Source: Mariprofundus sp.
GTDB lineage: Bacteria > Pseudomonadota > Zetaproteobacteria > Mariprofundales > Mariprofundaceae
Assembly: GCA_030951045.1 (NCBI GenBank)
Contig: JAUZQJ010000101.1
Span: 1 to 35,036 of the forward strand
Direction of reading: 5' to 3'
Length of the DNA: 35,036 bases
In this document: one piece after another, positions 9,487-17,028 of the stretch
How positions within the stretch are numbered: the first letter of the stretch is position 1
Layout of the letters: each line of letters opens with the position of its first letter
Translations under genes and position numbers: made by a program
Notes under the pieces: model-generated
Seen by the model: the letters and a program-made list of their open reading frames with translations, nothing else
Told to the model about the DNA's origin: nothing
The model's database searches: none

Positions 9487-9539
9487 GGTGATAGTGGTCG
9501 CGTCGAGCATATGCTATGCGCAATGCAGGCGGTATCTGT

Positions 9540-9950
9540 TTACTGCCAATTCCCGATATCTGCATCCATGCCACTACCTCCTGCCTGGCCATCTACGCCA
9601 TAAGAGAGTATATCAAAGTCACCATGCACACCGGGTGAGAGGTACACATAATCATTACCCCAAGGATCTTTAGGAATGGTGTCGAGATAACGTTTACTGC
9701 CACTGGTCAATACGTTCAGCCCGTCCCCGGAATTCGGGTATTTACCATGCTGTAGGCGGTAGAGCTTGAGTGCCTGACCGATGTTTTTCATCTGTACCTT
9801 GGTTGCTTCAACCTTGGCTTCATCGGCGCGTTCAAGAAAACGCGGTGCGACAAGGGCTGCCAGCACACCGATAATGACCAGCACCACCATGATTTCTAAT
9901 AGCGTAAATCCCTCTTGATTCTTTTTCGAAAGCACTGTTCTGTTTTGCAT
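9540..9950 (-). CDS. gspG: Type II secretion system major pseudopilin GspG
   Basis: GspG is the main subunit of the pseudopilus that pushes substrates through the secretin. The 136 residues show the canonical leader and helix (EGFTLLEIMVVLVIIGVLAALVAP). KYPNSGDGLNVL and IPKDPWGNDYVYLSPG follow, then the C-terminal calcium-binding region SYGVDGQAGGSGMDADIGNW. All are highly conserved in the family. It lies downstream of the giant-protein gene, with a hairpin in the gap (see 9994-10027) that may set its relative expression. Confidence 0.97.
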   Translation of the reverse strand: MQNRTVLSKKNQEGFTLLEIMVVLVIIGVLAALVAPRFLERADEAKVEATKVQMKNIGQALKLYRLQHGKYPNSGDGLNVLTSGSKRYLDTIPKDPWGNDYVYLSPGVHGDFDILSYGVDGQAGGSGMDADIGNWQ

Positions 9951-9993
9951 GGTGATTCATCCATCCATTATCTATTTTTGTAAAACAATCCGG

Positions 9994-10027
9994 TTCTCTG
10001 AATAGGTATAGACGATTATTCAGAGAA
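9994..10027 (-). terminator. 11-bp perfect inverted repeat between the giant-protein gene and gspG
   Basis: TTCTCTGAATA (9994-10004) pairs perfectly with TATTCAGAGAA (10017-10027) across a 12-base loop. Read on the minus strand it lies just after the stop of the 1311-residue protein gene and before gspG. There is no continuous U-run after it (ccggattgtttt), so it may be a weak terminator or an mRNA-processing/stability element. Either would allow gspG and the giant gene to be expressed at different levels. Confidence 0.5.
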
Positions 10028-10041
10028 TGGGTTATTTTTAT

Positions 10042-13000
10042 TTACATGTTCTGTTTTCTGCGCATGAAGTGGAATAACAGGATTATTGTGAACAACAGCG
10101 GTAATAGTGGATCAAAGCTTGCATGCGGTTGTAATGTGCAGCCACCACCACCGGGGGCTCCACCATTGGCACCGAGAACAGCTGGGGCGGTTCCGAAAGC
10201 TATTGGGTCAACAATCACCCCGTTGGCGATACCATCCAAATCGAATCGGCCACCATCAGTTAGGGTTAAAGTAATACTATTTGCCCCTGTAGCGCGCACA
10301 ATACTGGCGGGTATTAAGGTGTAATTTCCGGCTGCATCCACTTTATAAAACTGCGCATTTGTTCCGAATGACAGTACAGACTGAATTTGAATCGTTGCTG
10401 TGCCACCGACTGTCGTGATCACCTGATAAGACAATAAGCCATAGCTATTGATGACATTGACTGGAGCGGAACCGATCTGATTTACGGCGACTGAGCGAAT
10501 GGCATTGCCATTACCCTGAATAGTAAAGTTTGTGATGCCACTAACGGCCGGGATGCCGGTAACTACGGTTGGATCCAATGCGCTACTGTTATCTTCAAGA
10601 ATATCAATGATGCTATCCCCGTCACTGTCGCTGGGGTTATTGAGGTACACGGCATCCTTCAAATCATTGATAGCTCCAGATGCATTGGTATTAGGTACTT
10701 TAGGGTTGGTGCCAAGTATGCGTTCAAGGGCATCGGTTAGTCCATCAAGGTCAAAGTCGGTGCCAGGCCCTGCAATAGCTAGCAAAGGGTCACCAAAGAC
10801 GGCGATTTCCCATGCATCGGGCATGCCATCGGCATCAAAATCTGTGGCAGCGCCAGGATTTTGCGCTAAACCACTGACACTAACGACAGCTTCTGCAGTG
10901 CCTATATTGCCTTGAGCATCTCTGGCAGTGAATGTCACAATTGTTTTGCCGACGGGTAAAACAGCTGGTGCATTATTGGTAATGGCTCCCGCCAGAGCAA
11001 TATTATCCACCGCAGTTGCAGCTGCAAAAAAGGCAGTCAGAGCGGGGGATGTCCTGGCAATGCCAGCAAAGCTTGTCGAGGCAACCAGAATGTCCGCTGG
11101 AGGTGTGGCAACAGGGGGCAATACATCTACGCCAGCAATAGCTGCGACTACATCTACGGTGCGAATGGCTGTGGCATTGTTGCCGGCAAGATCAGTTGCG
11201 CTGTAGGTCAATACGGTGCGGCCTACGATAGAGGTGTCAATCGTTGGTGTTGCCAGAATGACTCCAGGTGTGAGACCATCAAAATTATCAATGACGGTAG
11301 CGCCGGGATCGACATATAACGCAACAGCCGGTGTCTGCAATACAGTTACATTTTTATTGCCAACCAGTTTTATGACCGGCGGGATTTGATCAATGCCGTT
11401 GGCCACGGGAACAGGGCCGATGCCACCACCAGCTCCGGGGCCTGCTACAAAAGCAGATACGGTGATATTGGTGGTTGCGGTGGATATATTGCCGAACAGG
11501 TCGGTGGCCGTGAATGTTACGGTAGTGGTACCAACAGGGAACTGTGCCGGTGCATTATTAGTGATGGACTTGATCCCCACAGCATCGGTTGCGGTCACTG
11601 TCGCGAGATAGCTTGCCAGTGCGGTGTTGGTGCCCGGAAGTCCTGCAGCTGAACTGGCAGGGAACGTGTTTAGGGCAGGTGCAACCAGCTGTGGTGGAGT
11701 CGTATCATTGACGGTCACAGTTGATGTGACTGGTGCACTGATATTGCCAGCCTGGTCAGTTGAAAGCCATGTGACAGTGGTGATTCCTAATGGGTAGGGG
11801 CCAAGGCTGGACGCGATTGCCCGGGGATTTTGATCTACATTGTCGGTTACCACAGGCGCGCCGAGATTGGCCGACGTTAATGTTCCAGTCGCTTCAATAA
11901 TGACATTAGCTGGCGCTACAACGATAGGCGGAAAGACATCACCGACGCCCATGCCGCTTTGGTTCACTATGGATGAAGCCTTCATGTTGCCGATAATAAT
12001 GGCTGAATCAATCAGGGCATCGTTGTTATCGGCAATACTAATTTTAATGGTGTGGGTGTTACCGACTGTAGGTGCAATGGTTGCTGTTAATGTTTGTACT
12101 TGTGAGACATTGGTGAAACCGGGAACCAAAGCGCCATTGGTTGCAGTTAAAAATGCAACGTTGAGATTGGAAAGTAGTGAACCGTTGTTAAACACGGCTC
12201 TATTGGTGCCATCAATCATCACAACAGCGGCATCAGGGAATGCAACACCGCCAATAGCTTCATTGGTAGCATAAATCACATCAAAACTTAGCGACGTAGT
12301 GCCTGCCGGTACGGTGAAGGTGAAGGCCAGAGAGGCAGCGTCGAATGTACCACCTGTAGTAAATGATGGGTTGGCAATCAGGGCGTTTGAAACATCGGCA
12401 TCGGCTCCGGCAGCCGGAACGGTCAGGCTGTTGCCAGTACCTAAGGTGTTGCCAGTGCTCAGCATGATCCCGGTTTGCGGAAGTGATAACGATACTGCTG
12501 TCACTGGTGGTGCTCCTGCAATGAGTACACCAAGGTTGGTGGCGATGATTTCTGCTGTTTGGGAGGCGCCGTAGGTTGTTAAGGTGGCCGTGGCTGGCGG
12601 GGTAATATTGGAACCTAATAGTAAACGGTTCACTAGATTGATCCCGAGCGGCTGTGGCTGAACGGTAGTGGAGGTGACAATGATATCTCTTGTCACTGGA
12701 ATAGCGGCGTTCAGCGAGGCATCGCTTACATTGAATGTTACGGTTGTTGTGCCGATTGGGAACCCGGCAGGAGGGGCGTTATTGGTGATTGCTGCAGCAA
12801 GAGGAGCGCCCAGATCGGTAGCAGTTACGGTTGCTAAATAGGCAGTAATATCTGCCTGATAGGTAGGGGTAGCCGTTGAAAATACATTCTCAGTACCGCC
12901 TGGGATGGTAAGCAGCGGAGGGATAATGACTGGAGGCGTTGTATCGGTAACCGTCACCGTCTGTGTGGCGGTGCCAACGTTTCCTGCTGCATCAGTGGCC

Positions 13001-13977
13001 GTCCAGGTTACTACCCTTGCACCAACGGCGTATGGACCAGCTGGAGCAGGAATAGCTTGAGGCACGGGGGCGAAGTTATCCGTAACTGTATGCGCCCCTA
13101 AATTCACCGGCGTCAGCAGTGCAGTTGCTTCCTGGGTGACAACAGCGCCAACGGCGGGGTCCAATGTAATAATGGGAGGGAAGAAATCAGTCCCTTTAAC
13201 GCCCATGCCGCCCTGTGCGCTCGTGGTGGCGTTTAAGTTGGCAACGATCACGGCGGAATCTCTGAGTCTGTCAACGTTGTCAGCGATGGCTATTTTAAAC
13301 GTATGTGGTCCGACGCCGATTAGCGGAGCTGTGACAGTGAACACTTGTGATGCACTGTTGAAGCCGGTGACAACTTGATTTGGAACTGGTGTCGCAATCA
13401 ATATGCCGGCTGTTTGATTGCTTAAAATGCCGCCATTATTGAGTGTGGCGTAGTTTATGCCATCCACCATCACAACCGCTGCATCAGGAGTGGCGCCTCC
13501 AATGGGCTCATTACTTGCAAATACGAGGTCAAATGTGACGGCCGTTTGTGCGCCTGTGACGGAGAACGTGAATGATAGGGCTGCTGCATCAAATGTGCCT
13601 GTTGTTGCTGTGAGTGCCGTGGCGATATCTGCATCACCACCAGTGGTAAGGGCAGTGCTAGTGCCTCCCATGTGGCCATTGGTGAGTATAATGCCTTGTT
13701 TGCCCATGATAACCGGTGTGAGTGGGGTAGCCTGAGGAGCTACTGTTATAAGGCCTAAATCGGCACTATTGAGTGTGCCTGTTTGGTTAAGCACAACGCC
13801 AGGATTCAGTGCCGGCGCAGGCACTGCTGGTTCTACTACGATGTTGGAAGTAGCTCCAAGAAATTGGGTCACTAGCTGGCTGGCAACCGTATTGGATGTT
13901 GGGGTGGTGGCAGCCAATAATTGCATTGGCAAGACAAACAAGCTGCAGAAGATAAAAGATAAAAGATAACGTTTCAT
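10042..13977 (-). CDS. Giant secreted surface protein: two choice-of-anchor-L-like/HYR modules, Ca-binding repeats, choice-of-anchor-U-like domain and C-terminal sorting tail
   Basis: The 1311-residue protein has a signal peptide (MKRYLLSF...QLLAATTP). Two tandem modules follow (about 30-435 and 440-850). Each begins with a choice-of-anchor-L-like domain (ILTNGHMGG/IMLSTGNTLG, then DLVFASNEPIGG and DVIYATNEAIGG), followed by HYR/Ig-like repeats with the YPLGITTVTWLSTDQAGN type of motif. Further HYR-like repeats (about 865-1040) lead to acidic calcium-type repeats (DFDADGMPDAWE, DSDGDSIIDILED). A domain resembling choice-of-anchor U comes next (ITLTLTDGGRFDLDG near 1242). The C-terminus is a Gly-rich linker with one Cys (GGGGCTLQP), FDP, a membrane helix and a basic end (MRRKQNM). 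This is a tripartite sorting signal resembling JDVT-CTERM/GlyGly-CTERM. It is probably a T2SS-exported, surface-anchored adhesin-like protein. The exact CTERM class is inferred from memory. Confidence 0.8.
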   Translation of the reverse strand: MKRYLLSFIFCSLFVLPMQLLAATTPTSNTVASQLVTQFLGATSNIVVEPAVPAPALNPGVVLNQTGTLNSADLGLITVAPQATPLTPVIMGKQGIILTNGHMGGTSTALTTGGDADIATALTATTGTFDAAALSFTFSVTGAQTAVTFDLVFASNEPIGGATPDAAVVMVDGINYATLNNGGILSNQTAGILIATPVPNQVVTGFNSASQVFTVTAPLIGVGPHTFKIAIADNVDRLRDSAVIVANLNATTSAQGGMGVKGTDFFPPIITLDPAVGAVVTQEATALLTPVNLGAHTVTDNFAPVPQAIPAPAGPYAVGARVVTWTATDAAGNVGTATQTVTVTDTTPPVIIPPLLTIPGGTENVFSTATPTYQADITAYLATVTATDLGAPLAAAITNNAPPAGFPIGTTTVTFNVSDASLNAAIPVTRDIIVTSTTVQPQPLGINLVNRLLLGSNITPPATATLTTYGASQTAEIIATNLGVLIAGAPPVTAVSLSLPQTGIMLSTGNTLGTGNSLTVPAAGADADVSNALIANPSFTTGGTFDAASLAFTFTVPAGTTSLSFDVIYATNEAIGGVAFPDAAVVMIDGTNRAVFNNGSLLSNLNVAFLTATNGALVPGFTNVSQVQTLTATIAPTVGNTHTIKISIADNNDALIDSAIIIGNMKASSIVNQSGMGVGDVFPPIVVAPANVIIEATGTLTSANLGAPVVTDNVDQNPRAIASSLGPYPLGITTVTWLSTDQAGNISAPVTSTVTVNDTTPPQLVAPALNTFPASSAAGLPGTNTALASYLATVTATDAVGIKSITNNAPAQFPVGTTTVTFTATDLFGNISTATTNITVSAFVAGPGAGGGIGPVPVANGIDQIPPVIKLVGNKNVTVLQTPAVALYVDPGATVIDNFDGLTPGVILATPTIDTSIVGRTVLTYSATDLAGNNATAIRTVDVVAAIAGVDVLPPVATPPADILVASTSFAGIARTSPALTAFFAAATAVDNIALAGAITNNAPAVLPVGKTIVTFTARDAQGNIGTAEAVVSVSGLAQNPGAATDFDADGMPDAWEIAVFGDPLLAIAGPGTDFDLDGLTDALERILGTNPKVPNTNASGAINDLKDAVYLNNPSDSDGDSIIDILEDNSSALDPTVVTGIPAVSGITNFTIQGNGNAIRSVAVNQIGSAPVNVINSYGLLSYQVITTVGGTATIQIQSVLSFGTNAQFYKVDAAGNYTLIPASIVRATGANSITLTLTDGGRFDLDGIANGVIVDPIAFGTAPAVLGANGGAPGGGGCTLQPHASFDPLLPLLFTIILLFHFMRRKQNM

Positions 13978-13990
13978 ATGAACCTACGAC

Positions 13991-14632
13991 TTAAAAATCA
14001 AATAATTTATTAACAGATATGCCGAAGCCGCCAAAGGATGCACGCGAATTACCTGCTGTGGAGATTGACATATCAACATTGGTCCAGTACTGAATCCATT
14101 CCATTTCTACAGAGAAATCGCGATTGGGTTTATATGCAAGGCCCAAGCCATAGGTGAATCCGGTTTTGATGGCGCTGGAGTTGAGCAATACACTGGTGCC
14201 ACCAGGTTTGATCGCGAACCTGGCCATGGTGCCCCCAAGCAGTAGGTAGGCTTTAAAATTGTCAGTGAACGGATACTGCAATTTACCAAGGTAGGAGAAA
14301 AACGGGCTAGCCTGAACATCGATATTGAAGGGCGTGGCGCTGCCTATAGTACTGGCGGGAAAGTTTTTGCTGGCGCTGCCCATAAGGCCAAGGCGGAGTT
14401 CAGCTCCCCATAACTGGGCATCGACACCTACTTTTAAAAGACCGGCAGGCACTGCGGTTTGTTTGACGCTGAGTAGTCCTGTTGGGCGTGATTCTGTATA
14501 TTCCACTGCATATAGCCCTCCACCCAGAGCTCCATAATATACTTCGATTTCCTGTTCCTGAGCGTGCAGGCTTTGCGTAGTAAAAAAGGCCATGAACAGA
14601 GCCGGTAGAAAAAATTCTTTTTTCAGCAACAT
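13991..14632 (-). CDS. Small outer-membrane beta-barrel protein (OmpW/OmpA-barrel-like)
   Basis: This protein of about 213 residues has a signal peptide (MLLKKEFFLPALFMAFFTTQSLHA, then QEQEIEVYYG) and alternating hydrophobic strands. Examples are VYYGALGGGLYAVEYTE, FKAYLLLGGTMARFAI and TGFTYGLGLAYKPNRDFSVEMEWIQYW. It ends in a terminal Phe (VNKLFDF), a hallmark for Bam-mediated insertion. I moved the start to the ATG at 14632, which has an AGGAT ribosome site. The track's 14647 is a TTG without one. It lies 13 bases upstream of the giant-protein gene, so the two are cotranscribed. It could help present or anchor that protein, though this is only inferred from position. Confidence 0.8.
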   Translation of the reverse strand: MLLKKEFFLPALFMAFFTTQSLHAQEQEIEVYYGALGGGLYAVEYTESRPTGLLSVKQTAVPAGLLKVGVDAQLWGAELRLGLMGSASKNFPASTIGSATPFNIDVQASPFFSYLGKLQYPFTDNFKAYLLLGGTMARFAIKPGGTSVLLNSSAIKTGFTYGLGLAYKPNRDFSVEMEWIQYWTNVDMSISTAGNSRASFGGFGISVNKLFDF

Positions 14633-14740
14633 AAGATCCTCACGCAATAGATTTTTTTGTAAATATTTAGTTCTGCAACTGAGTGGGTTTAATCATTTCA
14701 GCCGTGCAGTAAAAAAATATCTGGCGCAAGCATAGACTAA

Positions 14741-15097
14741 TTATAACCAAAATGCATTGCGCTCGATCGGATCATTTAAGCGCTCTTTACCATCAACATA
14801 AAGCCAGGGGCCGGATTGTAAATCACCCCCCTCGTGAATCAGTCTGTCCAGTGTCAGCCATGAGCCAATCAACAATCCATATTGATGTGTTGCCTGAGCA
14901 GCATATTGGGAACAGACCGGAAAGCTTGGGCAGGAACGACCATCGAGAGAGCCAATAACATGCTGATAAAAATAAGCAGGGAAGCTTTGAGGTGTCACTG
15001 GTGATGTGTGAAATGTCTGCATCCAGCCTATGGCAAGGCATAGACTCGCCCCGGCCAAAGGCAGATAGATACGAAAAAAACGCATCACCATCACCAT
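14741..15097 (-). CDS. YidD-like membrane-associated protein embedded in the T2SS operon
   Basis: YidD (membrane protein insertion efficiency factor) assists YidC-dependent insertion at the inner membrane. The C-terminal half resembles it: HVIGSLDGRSCPSFPVCSQYA aligns with the family pattern of CRFTPTCSSY, and LLIGSWLTLDRLIHEGGD with VIKGSWLTVKRVLKCHP. Both cysteines of the Cx5C-like pair are present. An N-terminal membrane helix (FFRIYLPLAGASLCLAIGW) distinguishes it from housekeeping YidD of about 85 residues. I chose ATG 15097, overlapping the upstream stop (ATGGTGA), over the track's 15139. ATGs at 15091 and 15085 are alternatives. A housekeeping yidD normally sits by rnpA/yidC, so this is a specialised paralog. 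Confidence 0.7.
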   Translation of the reverse strand: MVMVMRFFRIYLPLAGASLCLAIGWMQTFHTSPVTPQSFPAYFYQHVIGSLDGRSCPSFPVCSQYAAQATHQYGLLIGSWLTLDRLIHEGGDLQSGPWLYVDGKERLNDPIERNAFWL

Positions 15098-15759
15098 GGT
15101 CTTCCTGGCAGGCCGGAGCTTTGCCAGACGTGTTGCCACCAGGTCAGATAGGTCTCAAGGTTGCCGCGTTCGGCTAGAGAAATAGCTGAAAAAACAGTGC
15201 CGGACCATAGCCACAGGGTAACCAGAGCAAAAAACAGGGTGACTGGCCCCATGCCTCTTTTAAAGGCCCATAGGGTTAATAACAGTAATGGCCATACCAT
15301 CAATGCGGCAGTGCGAGCATCAGACCAGCGTCCAAGCCATGCGTGGCCGGCACCGGGCAAGAGGGTGGCGAGTATGGCGGCAGGCCATGTGTTGATTTCC
15401 CGAAACAGTGGATGGCTGCTGGCGTAGGCAGCAGCCAGACTGATATATGGATTAGGGCTACGTTGAGCAGGGAAGTCCGTTTGTTGCAATGTTTTCATGC
15501 GAATCAGTTGTTGAGCGGCGAACATGCGTTCATGCCAATTCGAAGATTGTGGCATCACTTCAATCAGAGCGGATAAGCTTGTAATGGCCTCCTGTTCATC
15601 TCCCTGGGCGGCCATGTTGATAGCCATGCGGTAGGCTTCGGTGGGGCCTGCCTGACTGGCAGGTATGCAGAACAGAAAGGATGCAAGCAGACAGAAAATC
15701 CCTGTCGTGCATGCCGATAACATGTGATGGATGCGGGGGTTTTGCGCTGTGTTGATCAT
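15091..15759 (-). CDS. Secreted/membrane protein with TPR-like start and C-terminal membrane helices (partner of the YidD-like protein)
   Basis: The 222 residues begin with a signal sequence (FCLLASFLFCIPASQA), then a helical, TPR-like segment (AYRMAINMAAQGDEQEAITSLSALIE). A hydrophobic region with LLPGAGHAWLGRWSDARTAAL follows; this P-G-x-G-x-x-W/Y-x-GR-x-x-DA motif resembles the TM2/DUF5683-type membrane segments. Two further helices come after it (LLLLTLWAFKRG; LFFALVTLWLWSG). Its start overlaps the gspF stop (ATGA) and its end overlaps the YidD-like gene, so all three are translationally coupled. Function is not recognised. Coupling suggests a role in envelope biogenesis of the secretion machine or its anchored substrate. 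Confidence 0.75.
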   Translation of the reverse strand: MINTAQNPRIHHMLSACTTGIFCLLASFLFCIPASQAGPTEAYRMAINMAAQGDEQEAITSLSALIEVMPQSSNWHERMFAAQQLIRMKTLQQTDFPAQRSPNPYISLAAAYASSHPLFREINTWPAAILATLLPGAGHAWLGRWSDARTAALMVWPLLLLTLWAFKRGMGPVTLFFALVTLWLWSGTVFSAISLAERGNLETYLTWWQHVWQSSGLPGRPW

Positions 15760-16958
15760 TTTACAAGCTGATTCATTTCAGCAATAGGTAATAAAATAGC
15801 CATCGCCAAGGCTCCAACACCCACTGCCATAAACATGACCAGTAGAGGTTCTGCGATGGTTAACATGCGCTTGAGGTTGCGTGAGACCTCTTTCTCGTAG
15901 TGATCGGCAATGCGCAATAACATGGCATCGAGTTTTCCACTCTGCTCTCCAACGGCCAGCAGTTGGGTCGCCATAGGGGGAATATGATTCCCTTTTTTTA
16001 GCGCGCCGGAGAGTGATTCGCCTTCTCTTAATGCTTCGCGCGCCTGCTCGCCAAGCGCTTTTAATGGCAACAGTGACCAGCTTTGATTGGCGATTAGCAT
16101 GGCTGCCAGAGCTGGCACGCCACCGGATAACAGCATGCCTAATGTGCGTGAAAAGCGGGCAGTATCAATGGTGATTAAAAGAGTTGATATGCCGGGTAGG
16201 CGCATGAGCCATACATCCCGCCACGCTTGTGCCCATTGCTTTCGCATGAGCAGCTTATAGAGCAGGATCAAGGAGGCGATTGCCACCACCAACCAACCAC
16301 CGTGGTCGCGTAAAAAATCAGACAGAGCAATCACTACTTTGGTTAGGGTGGGTAGATCTCCACCCGCACGCTCGAATACTGCAACCATTTTTGGCACCAC
16401 AACGGCCATGAGAAACAGCATGACCACAATACCAAAACTTAAAATGATGGCAGGATAAAGGGTGGCGGATAACAGTTCGTTATTTAATGCCTGTCTATGC
16501 TCTAACAGCTGTGCCAGTCGGGATGCTACTGCTTCCATTTGACCAGTCTCTTCACCGGCTGCAATCATGTTGCAGATGACTTCATCAAAATGTTGTTCGC
16601 GCAAGGCGTCGGCCAGCGCGCCGCCCTCGAGTACTTTTTTACGAATGGTGAAGACCGCTCGGCGTGATTGTTGGCTGCTCATGCCTTCGCCCATGGAGGA
16701 GAGCGCTTCAATGAGCGGCATGCCGGCCTCGGTTAAGGTGGAAAGTTGTTGTAAAAAAAGTACCGTTTCTGATGTGCTAAGGTGGTCCTTGCCAGCACGT
16801 TCTCTGCCTCGTGATTGCTTTTCGATAGCGCTTAATTTACGTACGATTAGTTGTTGGCCTTTAAGTTTCTGGCGAGCGCTGCGTTCAGAGTCGGCTTCTA
16901 TCTCGCCTCGCTTTTTACGCCCTGCATGATCCAGCGCCTCATAAGAAAAAACACTCAT
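15756..16958 (-). CDS. gspF: Type II secretion system inner-membrane platform protein GspF
   Basis: GspF is the polytopic core of the inner-membrane platform. The 400 residues include the N-terminal SVFSYEALDHAGRKKRGEIEADS segment and two homologous T2SSF domains, around residues 70-190 and 275-395. The first has FLQQLSTLTEAGMPLIEAL and the second FSRTLGMLLSGGVPALAAM, each ending in membrane helices (LFLMAVVVPKMVAVFERAGGDLPTLT; LLVMFMAVGVGALAMAILLPI). EETGQMEAVASRLA and GEQSGKLDAMLLRIA are the duplicated signature stretches. The length is standard. It lies about 70 bases after gspE. Confidence 0.97.
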   Translation of the reverse strand: MSVFSYEALDHAGRKKRGEIEADSERSARQKLKGQQLIVRKLSAIEKQSRGRERAGKDHLSTSETVLFLQQLSTLTEAGMPLIEALSSMGEGMSSQQSRRAVFTIRKKVLEGGALADALREQHFDEVICNMIAAGEETGQMEAVASRLAQLLEHRQALNNELLSATLYPAIILSFGIVVMLFLMAVVVPKMVAVFERAGGDLPTLTKVVIALSDFLRDHGGWLVVAIASLILLYKLLMRKQWAQAWRDVWLMRLPGISTLLITIDTARFSRTLGMLLSGGVPALAAMLIANQSWSLLPLKALGEQAREALREGESLSGALKKGNHIPPMATQLLAVGEQSGKLDAMLLRIADHYEKEVSRNLKRMLTIAEPLLVMFMAVGVGALAMAILLPIAEMNQLVK

Positions 16959-17028
16959 TCCGTTATACTCATGCCATTACCATCATGCGATTGTGCCCAT
17001 GCCGGATATTTATTCATGCCGATCATGT

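Noticed and set aside
10046-13969. Many plus-strand ORFs of 80-144 residues antisense to the giant gene
   Set aside because: The giant gene is rich in Ala, Val, Thr and Pro codons, so the opposite frames stay open by composition. The predicted proteins are low-complexity, lack ribosome sites and show no domain.
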